Of a stretch of DNA of 64,000 nucleotides, positions 48,706-58,658 are shown one piece after another. Within the stretch, counting starts at the first letter, position 1. The number at the start of each line of letters is the position of its first letter. Source of the DNA: Botryosphaeria dothidea (taxonomy: Eukaryota > Ascomycota > Dothideomycetes > Botryosphaeriales > Botryosphaeriaceae); the NCBI GenBank assembly GCA_011503125.2, contig WWBZ02000001.1, positions 1,922,001 through 1,986,000 of the forward strand, given 5' to 3'. Both the position numbers and the translations under genes were made by a program. Under the pieces are notes generated by a model. It ran no database searches. It had not been told where the DNA came from and saw nothing but the letters and a program-made list of their open reading frames with translations.

Positions 48706-49960
48706 TCATTCTTGCACCCACTCCATAGCGTCTACCGCTTCCGCGGCAACCTGGCTAATCTCATCATCCGGATCTCGGCTTGAACAGAGTGGCGGAATAC
48801 TATCCCACCAAAGGGCCTATCTCTTGGGGGTGAATCCGTAACCATCAACCTCCGCATCATACAGCGACCCCTCCCATAACTACCCTCTCCCGCCTATTAT
48901 CGAATTGCCTGACACCATCACATATCTCAGAGCCCAGGATATGAATCTACTAAGCGGCAGTATGTATATTAAGTTTAAGTTCGCACAGCATTGGATTAGT
49001 GTCATCTTCCTCTTCCAATGCTTCTCTCAGTGCCCAGATAGCGTACATATAGTAATCGAGGGCATCGCCGGCTCGGTTAGAAAGCTTGGCGAGGTTGTAA
49101 CGAAAGCGTTCTGGTTATATCAGTATCAGTACTTACTGAGCTCTCTTTCAGAGATCCTCTCTCTGGTACGCCTGCCCTGGCTAGGAACCTCTACACAAGT
49201 TCAGTCATGTTGATGACTTATGGACGATGGAATACCTGGAGACGGAGCCTGGCTTACCACCCCAGACGTCGCGAACCAGCCAGCCAAATTCCGGGAAGCC
49301 GGCCCATAAGCGGCATTCCTCCCTCCAATGACCTTACCAGGTGTTGTAGTGATTCTTCTTTCCATGACAGTCTCTCCAGACCAACACATTGCCGGTATCG
49401 TTCTTCGCATCGGGTAAACGCGATAGGGCGGCAACCACAGCTGCAAAGTCGTTGAAGTACGTTATCATCTGAGAACCTCCCTAGCCACTGGAATAATTTG
49501 TTTGATAGTCCAGATGTGAGTTCCGGAGGGATCGCGTTGTGCCTGGCCGACAGCTTCGATCCCTGAGGCATCCTCGCCGGGGCTTGTAATACCAGGCAAG
49601 GCATTCTTGAGAATGCGGATAAATTCACGATGCCACAGGGAAGTGACACTGGAGAGACATTGGAGAGACTGGAGAGCTTCTCGGCTTCACACTCGTCGAC
49701 GCTGTTGAAGAAGGTCAAGGGCATGGTCGCACAGGTATGAGGCAGATATTCAAGGTTTTGCATGAAGTGACAGCTTCACAGCAGAGCAAAGGGATTAAGT
49801 CTCTTAGAGCAATGTTCATACTTACCTGTGAAATGCCCACCGGATGGTCTTCTTTCTTCCGCGAAGCGCAAGCTATTGCCCTTTCGGTAGAACCGCATGC
49901 AGACTAAGCCCAACCGTCGCTTGGAGAACGCGTCCCAGAATACTGGTGGATGGTATGCGC
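48706..49960 (-). pseudogene. decayed multi-exon fungal gene of unknown family
   Basis: Reading the minus strand 5' to 3', several protein-like blocks occur in order but are broken. Near 49960-49826 is RVLQATVGLSLHAVLPKGQ, then TAG, then LALRGRKKTIRWAFH with a good GTAAGT donor. Near 49680-49470 is TSLWHREFIRILKNALPG and THIWTIKQIIPVAREVL. A one-base shift near 49468 leads to MITYFNDFAAVVAALSRL and VLVWRDCHGKKNHYNTW, then TAA at 49336-49334, then GHWREECRLWAGFPEFGWL. Further blocks are RFRYNLAKLSNRAGDALDYY (about 49110-48950) and WWDSIPPLCSSRDPDDE...AVDAMEWVQE to the stop at 48706. Two in-frame stops, one frameshift and a missing donor show it is not functional as read. The first block recalls the helical N-terminal domains of fungal NLR-like proteins, but this is only an impression. 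Confidence 0.6.
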
Positions 49961-51294
49961 ATAGTATGTACAGTGCAACTCGAACAAAGCATCTTCGTTA
50001 ACAGTTCTTGTGGAAATCTTGCACGAAGACGGCGTCAGGGGCGGTGTTTGATGAACGAAATACTTTTGTCATTTAGCACATAATTGTGACCACGTTGGCC
50101 GCAAAGGATTCCACAAACTGACTGTTGGGTCAGATATGTCGAAACAAAGGCTGCTCTGCAAGTGGCTTCTGCTGTATTTGTCACCTGCAGCGCACAACAT
50201 GACAGATGACTCCGAGATGAGCAAAGCGGCAATGACTCCGGCTTTTCTAGCCTTTTTATTAGCAGCTGGACGTAGTTTTGGGAGGATTTGGAACTGCGTG
50301 TCTCGAGCTGTTCCGAATGGAGTATCAAACTGATGTTCTACATGCAGCTCATCCAAACTCTGTGTTGGCTGCTCCAGACAATGTTTGAGACAAAGAAAAA
50401 GGCGGAGCGTGCAAGCGTGGATGTGCCGAGGGCGCAGATGCAAGTTGGAGGCGCTTCCAGGCAGCAGACTTGCAGTCAAAACTGTTGGCTGACACGGCGA
50501 AGTCGGGGCCGACAGCGGGCAGGCGCGGCCGAGCCAGAGCAGGCAGTCATGAGTCGGAGGTATGTATCAAAGTCAGACATCGCGGAGGCAGCGGGCGTGT
50601 CGGCAAACTCGCAGATGCACGACGACAAGCGCTGGCCGGGTGCAGTTGGCTGGCTGGCAAGGCGGATCGGCGTTGGGCGGGCGCCAGAATCAGTGACGTG
50701 CAGGAGATGCGAAGAGGGTGGTTCGCTCGGCCTCAGTCGGCTCGCGGCCGCGGGCGGGCTCTGCTCGGCGGTGCGCTACGCTTAATAAGAGGGCTCAAAT
50801 TCTCTGCGCCCTACTTAACTACCACCTCCTCCCTCTCGCCACGACGCACCACCCATCACACCTCACAGCCCACGGCTCGCAGTCCCCCTCGCAACCCACA
50901 AACTCACGCCGCCGGCTCACCACAGCGCGCACGGAGTCAAGCCGCCAGCTGCTCCGCCCGACCCACGAAGGCCCTATTCCCGCACAAAGCCACCTGCAGT
51001 CAAATCTACAATCACAGCGGCTGTATATGTATTCGCCCCGTGACAACGCTTTCAGACAGGAACCGCCGCCGAAGCTGCAAAAATTCCGTGACATACGAAA
51101 GCCTAGTAGCAACTACCATTGCACCAACGGCTAGTCTGCTACTCTGACCACCCCGATCCCACCACGAGCTTCCGAGACCTGCACCTACTGCATGTCTCTA
51201 CTGGCCTTCACGAGCTTCTCGCATCCTCGCACCACCACCGTCCTTCACTCCCGCTCTTCGCGCTAAGTCGCCTCTCCACCCCACCGCCGCAAAA
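49961..51294. promoter_or_regulatory. eIF5 upstream region
   Basis: About 1.3 kb upstream of eIF5. The portion 50800-51290 is rich in C and A with CACC and CTCC runs, typical of a fungal promoter and 5' leader for a highly expressed translation gene. Overlapping frames of up to 225 codons there are low-complexity and not protein-like. A GC-rich block at 50450-50800 has no recognised element. Confidence 0.4.
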
Positions 51295-52612
51295 ATGGCC
51301 AACATCAACGTCCGCCGGGATGTCACCGATCCCTTCTACCGCTACAAGATGGAGCGTCTGCAGTCCAAGATCGAGGGCAAGGGCAACGGCATCAAGACCG
51401 TCATTGTCAACCTGAGCAACGTCGCCCAGCAGCTCGCCCGTCCCCCTTCGTGTAAGTGCCCCGCTATACTCCTACCTCCTGCATGGCTGGTCGCTGATCC
51501 CTGCCCCAGATGTCATCAAGTACTTCGGCTTCGAGCTCGGCGCTCAGACCAACAACAACCCCAGCGACGACCGTTGGATCATCAACGGCGCTCACGAGGC
51601 CGCCAAGCTCCAGGACTACCTGGACGGCTTCATCTCCAAGTTCGTCCTCTGCAAGAAGTGCAAGAACCCTGAGACCGAGGTCAACATCAAGGATGGCCGC
51701 ATCCTCCTTGACTGCAAGGCTTGTGGTCAGCGCACTGATGTAGACCTCCGCCTCAAGCTCAGCTCCTTCATCCTGAAGAACCAGCCTAAGAAGGGCAAGA
51801 AGGACAAGGCCACCAAGAAGGCCGAACGCAGGGCCAAGAAAGCGAACGGCGAGGAAGTTGAGAATGGAGGTAGCGGCAGCAACGGTGATAGCGGCTCCGA
51901 CCACGGCGAAGAGAACGGCGATCTTGAACTTGAGGCTGGCAGTGATGATGAGCTCACCCGCCGCATCAACGCTGAGGCCAAGGACATCGAAGAGGTCGAG
52001 CCCAAGGAGGTTGAGTGGTCTGTTGACACCTCGGAGGAGGCTGTTAAGGCCCGTGCCAAGGATCTTCCGGATGACCTCAAGCGTGCCCTTGTTGTCGGTG
52101 ATGATGATGAGGGTGCTGATGGACCGAACGCATACGATCAACTCGGTAGCTGGATTCAGGAGACGGCCAAGTCCAAGGGCAGCGTCAGCAAGGTAGAGGA
52201 TGTAGAGATCTACCTCAAGGCTAAGGAGTTCGGCATCGAGAGCAAGCACAGGACCCTCACCGTCCTTGCCCAGACCATCTTCGATGACAACATGGTCAAG
52301 CAGATTGATCCTCGCGCCGCCATGTTGAAGAAGATGATCACGTCCGAGAAGCACGAAAAGGCTTTCCTGGGTGGCACTGAGCGCTTCATCGGCAACGACA
52401 AGCCTAACCTCATCCCGCAGGTGTCTGCCATCCTCATGAAGTACTACGACAACGATCTTATCTCGGAGGAGGTTCTCAAGGCTTGGGGCAGCAAAGCTAG
52501 CAAGAAGTATGTCGACCTGTCCACTAGCAAGAAGGTTCGCAAGTCGGCTACTCAGTTCCTCGAGTGGCTTGATAACGCCGAGAGCGAGGAGGAGGAGTCT
52601 GATGACGAGTAA
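51295..52612 (+). CDS. TIF5: translation initiation factor eIF5
   Basis: Exons 51295-51451 and 51510-52612 give 419 residues (yeast Tif5 is 405). The N-terminal domain ([49 protein letters not shown]) carries Arg15-equivalent GTPase-activating function for eIF2 in this family. A four-cysteine zinc ribbon follows ([23 protein letters not shown]). A Lys-rich then acidic linker leads to the C-terminal W2/HEAT domain, which binds eIF2-beta and eIF3c, with the acidic-aromatic ending [18 protein letters not shown]. The protein stimulates GTP hydrolysis on the 43S complex at the start codon. The single intron near the 5' end is phase 1. Confidence 0.96.
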
Positions 52613-52902
52613 ATCCGTCCACATTCCGGCTCGTCGACGCGAAAGAAGATGGCAATGGCTCAAGGTAACGCTCGAGCTAAGGGTTTGCCGTTGGCAGTGG
52701 TTTCCTGGCTTGTCCTGCTCTATCGTTTTTGCTTAACTACCGCTCCACTCCTTCGTCGTTGTGATTTGAACTTTGGCTCTTCCTAGTTGCTTTCGTAGTC
52801 TTAGGCAATGCGACTCTACAGTCGAAAAATGATCCAAATGTGCACATTTGTTGGTGACCAGAATCTATTCGAAGTTAAATTTATGCCGAGGCAAAGCCGT
52901 GG

Positions 52903-52929
52903 CTATCGATAATCGATAATGATGATAGC
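52903..52929. promoter_or_regulatory. palindromic TATCGATA repeat upstream of MED22
   Basis: TATCGATAATCGATA at 52904-52918 contains the self-complementary 8-mer TATCGATA. GGCTATC on its left and GATAGCT on its right make a longer imperfect inverted repeat. It ends about 50 bases before the MED22 ATG, a position suited to a factor-binding site. No factor is assigned. Confidence 0.3.
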
Positions 52930-52977
52930 TTTCTCACGCCCCAGCTTCCCACCCAAACACTCACTCAAACGCTCACA

Positions 52978-53545
52978 ATGGAGGTTTCTCAGCGCAACAC
53001 AGCTGCGCTGCAAGGTATGCTCCGTGATTCTTGTGGCTGATAATAACTTACATATGGGACATAGAGCGCGTCATGAAGCTTGTTGCAGCGCTTGTCAAGC
53101 GGTTCGAGAACATCATTGCCTTGGCTTCTGTACGCACGCAACCATTCTCATTGATCTCACTAGCAGCAAATGAACGTTATTGCTCATATACTTCCCGTGA
53201 ATAGCCTGACAGCAAGGATTTCAATACAACAGCGAACAAGAAGTGGCAAATGGAGGTCGAGACAGCAGCATTGGTAAGGCCTGTCGCTCTCCTACTTCGT
53301 ACTCAAGCTCAGCGATGCTGCGATAATCAAAGGTTCGTAAGACACATATGCTGACATCGTTCCGATTTTGCTAGATCCGCGCCACCGAAGACATCCTCAC
53401 CCTCACGCGACAGATGCAAGAGCTCTGGCTCTTCGGAAACCTCAACACCCTCGACTCCAACGACAAGCAGAACGTCGAGCGCACGGAACAAGACGTCAAA
53501 GCTATGATCGAGGCAATCGAAGGACTGACTAAGGAGAAACTGTGA
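52978..53545 (+). CDS. MED22: Mediator complex subunit 22 (Srb6 type)
   Basis: Four small exons, 52978-53014, 53065-53129, 53205-53273 and 53375-53545, give 113 residues. Key segments are MEVSQRNTAALQERVMKLVA, LVKRFENIIALAS, NTTANKKWQMEVETAALIRA and ILTLTRQMQELWLFGNLNTL, which follow the Med22/Surf5 pattern of two long helices with the ELWLFG signature. Med22 is part of the Mediator head and pairs with Med11 to form a bundle that connects to general factors and RNA polymerase II. Each intron is about 50-100 bases; phases are 1, 0 and 0. The gene is short enough that automated finders may miss it. Confidence 0.9.
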
Positions 53546-53917
53546 GGAGCTGGTATCATACAGTCGATTGGCAAAAGAAGTTATGGGGTAGCTTGAGGCG
53601 GGGGAGAAGGCTGGCAAGTCTTGCACGCGGAGATGGTTTATTTTGGCGTTTAACGGACGGATATACCCAATTGATCGCGCAGAATAGAGGCTCGATGGCT
53701 TCAAATATCCTATGAATCTGATCGCCTTGCTTGACAGTCTGGTGAGCTTCGGCCACTAGTTCCAGGCCACGCGTGCGAAACCCGCGTGCCTTCACGCGCG
53801 ACGCGTCTTCCCCCGCCCCACGTTACACTTTTTTTCCCCCTTTGGCCTCAAGCAGCTTTCTCTGACAGCGTCACAACCGCCCACCTCCGAATCTCGATCT
53901 CCTCCCACCCTCAAGAG

Positions 53918-54634
53918 ATGTCCGCCGACATGCCGCCCCCGCGCATCCCCCTCACCCTCATCGTCGCCGCCACGCCCTCGCTCGGCATCGGCAAGAACGG
54001 CACCCTGCCCTGGCCGCAGCTAAAGAAGGAGATGGCCTACTTCGCCCGCGTCACCAAGCGCGTCCCCACCTCTGCCGCGCCGCCGCCGCCGCCGTTGTCG
54101 TCCACCGGCAGCGTCGCCCGCAACGCCGTCATCATGGGCCGCAAGACATGGGAGTCCATCCCGCCGCGCTTCCGCCCGCTCAAAGACCGCGTCAACGTCG
54201 TCGTCTCGCGGAACCCCGCGCAGAGCGACGGGATACAAGAGGCGGGGGAAGTCTCACAAAGGGGCGATCCGGCTGCTGCGCCTGTTGCGGCGAAGAGCCT
54301 GGCCGATGCGGTTGAGAAGCTGGCGCCGCTGAGGAAGAGCGGGCTGCTGGGGAGGGTCTACGTCATTGGCGGGGCGCAGCTGTATAAGGCAGCGTTGGAG
54401 ATGGATGAGGCGAAGTATGTCTTGTTGACGAGGGTGTGGAAGGAGTATGATTGCGATACGGTGTTTCCGGTTGATGTGGTGGGACCGGAGGGGAAGGGCG
54501 GAGAGGGGTGGACGAGGAAGACAAACGTGCAATTGAGCGAGTTCGTAGGGGAGAGTGTGGAGGAGGGGAAGTTGAAAGATGGTAAAGATGGGGACGAGGT
54601 TGAATTTGAGTTCTGCTTGTTTGAGAGGAAATGA
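53918..54634 (+). CDS. DFR1: dihydrofolate reductase
   Basis: A single exon gives 238 residues from the ATG at 53918. Family motifs are LIVAATPSLGIGKNGTLPWP (substrate and NADPH pocket), NAVIMGRKTWESIPPRFRPL, RVNVVVSRNP, RVYVIGGAQLYKAAL and LLTRVWKEYDCDTVFP. The acidic active-site residue is the Glu of QLKKEMAYFARVT. A proline-rich insertion (PPPPPLSS) sits between the first helix and the NAVIMGRK strand, and there are fungal insertions in the C-terminal half. The enzyme reduces dihydrofolate to tetrahydrofolate with NADPH. The frame is open upstream to an ATG at 53786, which would add 44 mostly uncharged residues; the downstream ATG matches family length better. Confidence 0.95.
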   Translation: MSADMPPPRIPLTLIVAATPSLGIGKNGTLPWPQLKKEMAYFARVTKRVPTSAAPPPPPLSSTGSVARNAVIMGRKTWESIPPRFRPLKDRVNVVVSRNPAQSDGIQEAGEVSQRGDPAAAPVAAKSLADAVEKLAPLRKSGLLGRVYVIGGAQLYKAALEMDEAKYVLLTRVWKEYDCDTVFPVDVVGPEGKGGEGWTRKTNVQLSEFVGESVEEGKLKDGKDGDEVEFEFCLFERK

Positions 54635-55415
54635 TACACGGCGGGTCTGAATTCAAGCAAAACAAGATTTGACTGGTTCCAAGGGTAAGGAGGCATTGAA
54701 TCTACCCAGAAAAAAGTTCATCCGAATGATTGGAACTATGAATGGCTGATGCGGCCTTCCCAGTCTTCCCTCCGACCCTGTGAGTGGTCCAGAAGGCTGC
54801 GGAATCGCTCGCTTTCAATCAAAGGCTTCCGAGAATGTCATAGAGTTTTAGAACACGAACAACAAAGTTTCCGGCCTCAACCCTGGGATGCTTCCACTCT
54901 CTGGGACTTCTCTTCATCTATACACCACGTGCCGCACTGTAAGTATTATTTAATACATCCGCACTATGGTTGCTCAAGGGAGTGACACATCATTTTTTGC
55001 CATGCACATCGATATCTTGCTGCTAACTAGGTCGTCGACAGCATGATCTAATAGCGTAGAAGGAGCTGGTTTTGGGTATCTACACAACATTGTATTTGAT
55101 TACTGACTGAGCGGCCCAAAAATGCGATGATTAACAAACCGGCGTTCGACCTTTGTACCACAGCCAGCTGAACGGCTCCTTTTTTTTCTACGAGCATTCA
55201 TACCTGCACCGAATTTTGCCGAAGCCTAAATACCATGCGCGTCTTTTGCTTTTTCAGCCTCTATATTACAGCCTTGCAGCTATAACCCGATCCAACACAG
55301 TTCGGACATAATTCAAATCGCCGAAACACCGAAACTATCCATGATTTCAAATACACTTAGTCGTAGTAGCCCCGAAGTGGCTTGCTTCATCTTCCGACAT
55401 TCTGTTCAGCTTCAC
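54635..55415. other. spacer between DHFR and an orphan gene
   Basis: DHFR and the minus-strand orphan converge on this 780-base interval. It is AT-rich, with T runs near 55180. No gene or repeat was recognised. Confidence 0.4.
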
Positions 55416-55843
55416 TCAGCGGCGAATTCCGTACTCCCGAGCTGATGATGCGCCAAGGACAATGTCGAAACAGTACCCGTGCCCGGAAGGAACGAAGAAT
55501 TGGGTACAGTAAGTGCGGTGTGTACCTTCGAAACTCCAAGTTATGTCGATATATCCTTGGACGTCAATCATCTGGCCTCGAAACATGACCTGCCCTGGGC
55601 CCCACGGATGAAATCCTTGTTCCAGAACATTATTCACGAGGTTCAAAGAGATAAGGTTTATATAACTGTTGGGATCGGCCTGGAGTATAGCGGATTTCGA
55701 GACTCCAGGGCGCACATGAATGTCGACCGGCGTTCCATCATCTTGAGAAGGCCTCTGTATCCCCGTCAGTGTCATGTCACGATGATATAGTAGCTTACAC
55801 AACATACTCTAGGTGAGCATAATAGGGATGATAAACCAAACAT
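55416..55843 (-). CDS. small retropepsin-like orphan protein
   Basis: Exons 55843-55799 and 55754-55416, joined in phase 0 across a 44-base intron, give 127 residues. The body has the layout of single-domain retropepsin-like proteins scattered through fungal orphan genes: ILQADPNSYINLISLNLVN where an active enzyme has Asp-Thr-Gly, then GQMIDVQGYIDITWSFEG, CTQFFVPSGH and FDIVLGASSAREYGI. The catalytic triplet is not conserved (ADPNS), so protease activity is unlikely. No upstream domain is encoded. It sits beside transposon relics and could be a truncated copy of a larger gene. Confidence 0.45.
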
Positions 55844-55937
55844 TTTCAAGGTGTCTTTCTTGGGATGATGAGCTATGCAGGATTCTGAACAGAAAGAGCA
55901 CTCTTGAACAACCATGTTTCAGATATTATATTAGAAG

Positions 55938-56084
55938 CAGGGCTCGCAACAAGCAAGCTTGCAAGCAGTAGAATCTATCAGCAAGCGTTTGGCCTGCAAG
56001 CGGGCTATTTTCTCCTGTTCACCGGCCGCTTACAAACGCTATTGCAAGCGGCTTGCAAGCGGAGGTCGCCTAAAGCGAGCCCTG
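55938..56084. mobile_element. 147-bp hAT-like miniature inverted-repeat element
   Basis: The ends are perfect 10-base inverted repeats: CAGGGCTCGC at the left and its complement GCGAGCCCTG at the right. The interior is packed with short TTGCAAGC / GCAAGCGG motifs in both orientations, like the subterminal transposase-binding repeats of hAT elements. CAGGG ends also suit hAT. The flanking eight bases (ATTAGAAG and TCCTGAGG) do not match, so the target duplication has decayed or the ends are misjudged. There is no coding capacity. Confidence 0.5.
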
Positions 56085-56951
56085 TCCTGAGGTCTCTATT
56101 GCCGGGTATCGTTTTCTTTGTTTTTCTTCGCACGTAGCTGTCTTAGGCTACGGAATGTTTGCTTATTTCTACCAACGAAGCCAAGCAGGTTGGCTTACCA
56201 TCTCTGCTGGGAACAGAAAAAAACTGGTCCGTGGAGAATGATTATTGACTCTGGTGGATCTAAAATGAGCGTGTGAGCCGCACTGTCTTGCTGGGTATGG
56301 TCCGAGCTTTCAGGATTCTAGCGTTTGCATCGCGGTTGAAATATAACACGTATCATCAACCGTGAGGAAGCACTCAGCTTGCGATGTGCAGCTCTTCAAT
56401 CCTCATCGGGTTTAGTCATTTGTATTGATACCTGGGAGCCGGGATGGCACCTAGATGTCTTGAGCTCAGAGATACAGGAATGTTTGCAACCGTCTCATGA
56501 CCTTACCAAACAGTTTTCAAAGCTTCGCTGTGTGCGGCGGGTAGCACCGCTGCGATGCTATCATGCAGTGTAGGATATGTTTGTTATATGATGGGCTAGC
56601 GACTTCGCCGGAGAATGACCCGCTCATTGCTTGGTGTTGCCTTCAGGGGAAGACCCTGACGATAATCCAGGGGTCGCTTGTAGGAATTCCTCTCTCTGTT
56701 CTTGGATGATCTGACACCCAGGGAATGGAGGCTGCCCTATCTTCGACGGTTCAAGTGTGAAAATTCCATTGCGGAGCTCTGAAAGAAAGTTGAAACACCC
56801 TAGCTTCTGTAACAGGTCAGCCACTAATATTCACATTTCGTTACTTTAGGAATCTTCCTCAACTGAAAAAAAATTACTACGTCGTGACCATATATTATGA
56901 CTATGCATCTCTGTCAAAAGGTATATGTAAGGGGCGAAAGCTCTTTTGGAA

Positions 56952-56959
56952 TGTAAAAC
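56952..56959. repeat. left 8-bp target-site duplication TGTAAAAC
   Basis: TGTAAAAC occurs directly outside the left end of the 897-bp element and again directly outside its right end (57857-57864). An 8-bp duplication is the hallmark of hAT insertion, and the perfect match suggests a relatively recent event. Confidence 0.85.
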
Positions 56960-57856
56960 CAGGGTGGCGTCCGTCCCGTCACGTTACGTCATAGCCCTCT
57001 GACGGGACGTGACGGCGTTTGACGGTTACTTAGTCATGGTGTTGAGTTTTACGGAAGAGCTTAGCATATATACTTAGTAATTTTGGTCACCCACCATACT
57101 AAATTCTCAACACCAAGTAGCTAATACGGTATAATAACTAAAACCTACTAATATAGATAGATAGATAAATTCATTTCTTCCCGATATAGTTCCCTTACGG
57201 GTCCATGCGGGGCTGGCTATCTGTAGTTATTTTACACGAGGGGGAAAACCTTTTCGCCTGGCAAAAACCCCTCCTCTCTCTCTGGGCATGCTATCCTATA
57301 CTAGTTCTTGTTTTTCCTTCTTACCAGTAGCGGCTGCTGTGGCAGCCCTACATTCACCTGCTAGACCTATCTCTTCAGTCCTTATCCTCGTAGTTGTCCG
57401 GGTCCTAGTGGTCCTGGTGGTCCTGGTTGTCCTCCTAGTTCCTCTTCCTGGTTATCTTCCTATATTAGTTCCCTTGCCAGGCTGAATTGCTTGAGCAGCC
57501 CTAGGCGTAAGAACCAGTCTGTTGCTGCTTTGATCCCCTTCTTTGTTGAGAGGAGGGAGTAGTAGTCCGTGGTCCCTGCCCTTTGGAGCATCTGTGCCCT
57601 GCCCTGTTGGAAGTGGGGGCAGAAGAGGAGGATATGAACCTACTAATATATACTCTATCTAGAGAAGTAGTGGTAGTATAAGTATTAAGTTAATAAAATA
57701 ATAGAAATAATAGCGCTGTGATATAAATATTCTCTATCGTTATGTGCCGTTATATGCCGTCAACGGCCTGTCATGCTCCTTACTGACGGTGACGGACGGC
57801 AGAGACGCCGTCAACGGGCCGTCAACGGGCCGTTTGACGTGACGTCCGCCACCCTG
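56960..57856. mobile_element. 897-bp non-autonomous hAT transposon
   Basis: The element begins CAGGGTGGCG and ends with its complement. The inverted similarity continues to about 22 bases with three mismatches, and a perfect TGTAAAAC duplication flanks it. Both subterminal regions are dense in CCGTCA/TGACGG words (for example CCGTCAACGG repeated near 57750-57835), as expected of hAT transposase binding sites. The interior is AT-rich with no transposase gene, so movement would need a source in trans. It contains a minus-strand fragment of a non-LTR retrotransposon reverse transcriptase (57460-57636) and a repeat coding Gly-Pro-rich peptides near 57400-57440. Confidence 0.85.
57460..57636 (-). 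mobile_element. captured LINE (Tad-like) reverse-transcriptase C-terminal fragment
   Basis: On the minus strand 58 codons are open, reading HILLFCPHFQQGRAQML, then STKKGIKAATDWFLRLGLLKQFSL, to a TAG at 57460-57462. This matches the end of fungal non-LTR retrotransposon ORF2 proteins, where a H-x-L-x-x-C-P motif is followed by a WFL...G.L.QF end. The fragment lies wholly inside the hAT element, so it was probably captured by it, or inserted into it and then truncated. It is too short to be functional. Confidence 0.6.
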
Positions 57857-57864
57857 TGTAAAAC
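57857..57864. repeat. right 8-bp target-site duplication TGTAAAAC
   Basis: This is the matching copy of the duplication at 56952-56959, immediately after the right inverted terminus ending CCACCCTG. Confidence 0.85.
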
Positions 57865-58658
57865 AATGGGCTGCAGATGGAACGATCAAACCATTTATGC
57901 CTTCGTACACATCGAATCTGAAATTTCACTTTCAGAGCCATCAGAAAGTCTATCGGCATATGCTTCCGCGGGTGAGTGTACGGGGCAGAGGGTCGCGACT
58001 ACTGAAGTACAAAGTGAGGCAGTCAACCGGGAGATGACGTACAAATTCAGGAACCACAACCTTGTCAATAGCTTATAGTAGGACAGTGTCATGTTGAGTG
58101 AACGTGGTACTGTGCAGCACGGGCCACGAATGTGGGCGACAACTGTCCGACCAACGTGTCTCCTCTTACTCGACGCCAAGTGTGAGGAGAGGAGAGTAAC
58201 TTGCACATCTAAGGCTGCAAAATTGAGGCTCAGTGCAGTATTATTTGCATCATCGCCTCACCTTCATTGTCCAATCGGATTGGTCGTCGTTGTATCCCGT
58301 CGCCCCGCGGAAGGCTGGCTTAATGACCTGTCATGATTCGACTGGACAGCGCCGTCACCTGCATTCGCTCGCTGACCACTCGTTACAGGCATATAAAGGT
58401 CTGGTGACTGAAAACTTCAGTTAAGCCGCACATTGCGGCTACTCAGCTGCCCAACGAAAACTTTTTCAAGGCTGCTGGTGAGTTTTCGTTCCAAATTTAC
58501 CCAACTGGCACTCATGAAAGTATACTTAAAGCTTGAAATAGGCCTCGCTAAGCTTTTATCATGAGTTGAGTCTGCATTGAATACGGACTGTCCTCTTGTA
58601 TCACTCTATATATGAGCCAAAAAGCAAATGAGATACCAACCTGTCGAAGTTTCCAGCA
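57865..58658. promoter_or_regulatory. upstream region of the DUF6594 gene
   Basis: This 790-base region between the hAT element and the DUF6594 gene has only short open frames. It presumably contains the DUF6594 promoter; an ATATAAAG at about 58392-58399 resembles a TATA element but is some 260 bases from the start codon. Confidence 0.35.

Larger units (their letters stand above)
55844..56959. other. gene-poor stretch around a miniature inverted-repeat element
   Basis: Apart from the 147-bp element at 55938-56084, this interval has only short open frames. One minus-strand frame (56824-56624) reads LLQKLGCFNFLSELRNGIF and looks mildly protein-like, but has no partner exon or known domain. Confidence 0.35.

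Noticed and set aside
50470..51147. Long plus-strand open frames (225 and 138 codons) before eIF5
   Set aside because: They are low-complexity Arg/Ser/Pro translations of a CT- and GC-rich promoter and leader, overlapping each other, with no domain.
56624..56824. Minus-strand frame LLQKLGCFNFLSELRNGIF as a small gene
   Set aside because: No ATG in a good context, no partner exon and no recognisable family; kept only as a possible orphan exon.
57288..57485. 65-codon plus-strand frame rich in Val/Leu inside the hAT element
   Set aside because: It is a translation of a short tandem GTCCTG-type repeat and lies opposite the LINE fragment; not a transposase.
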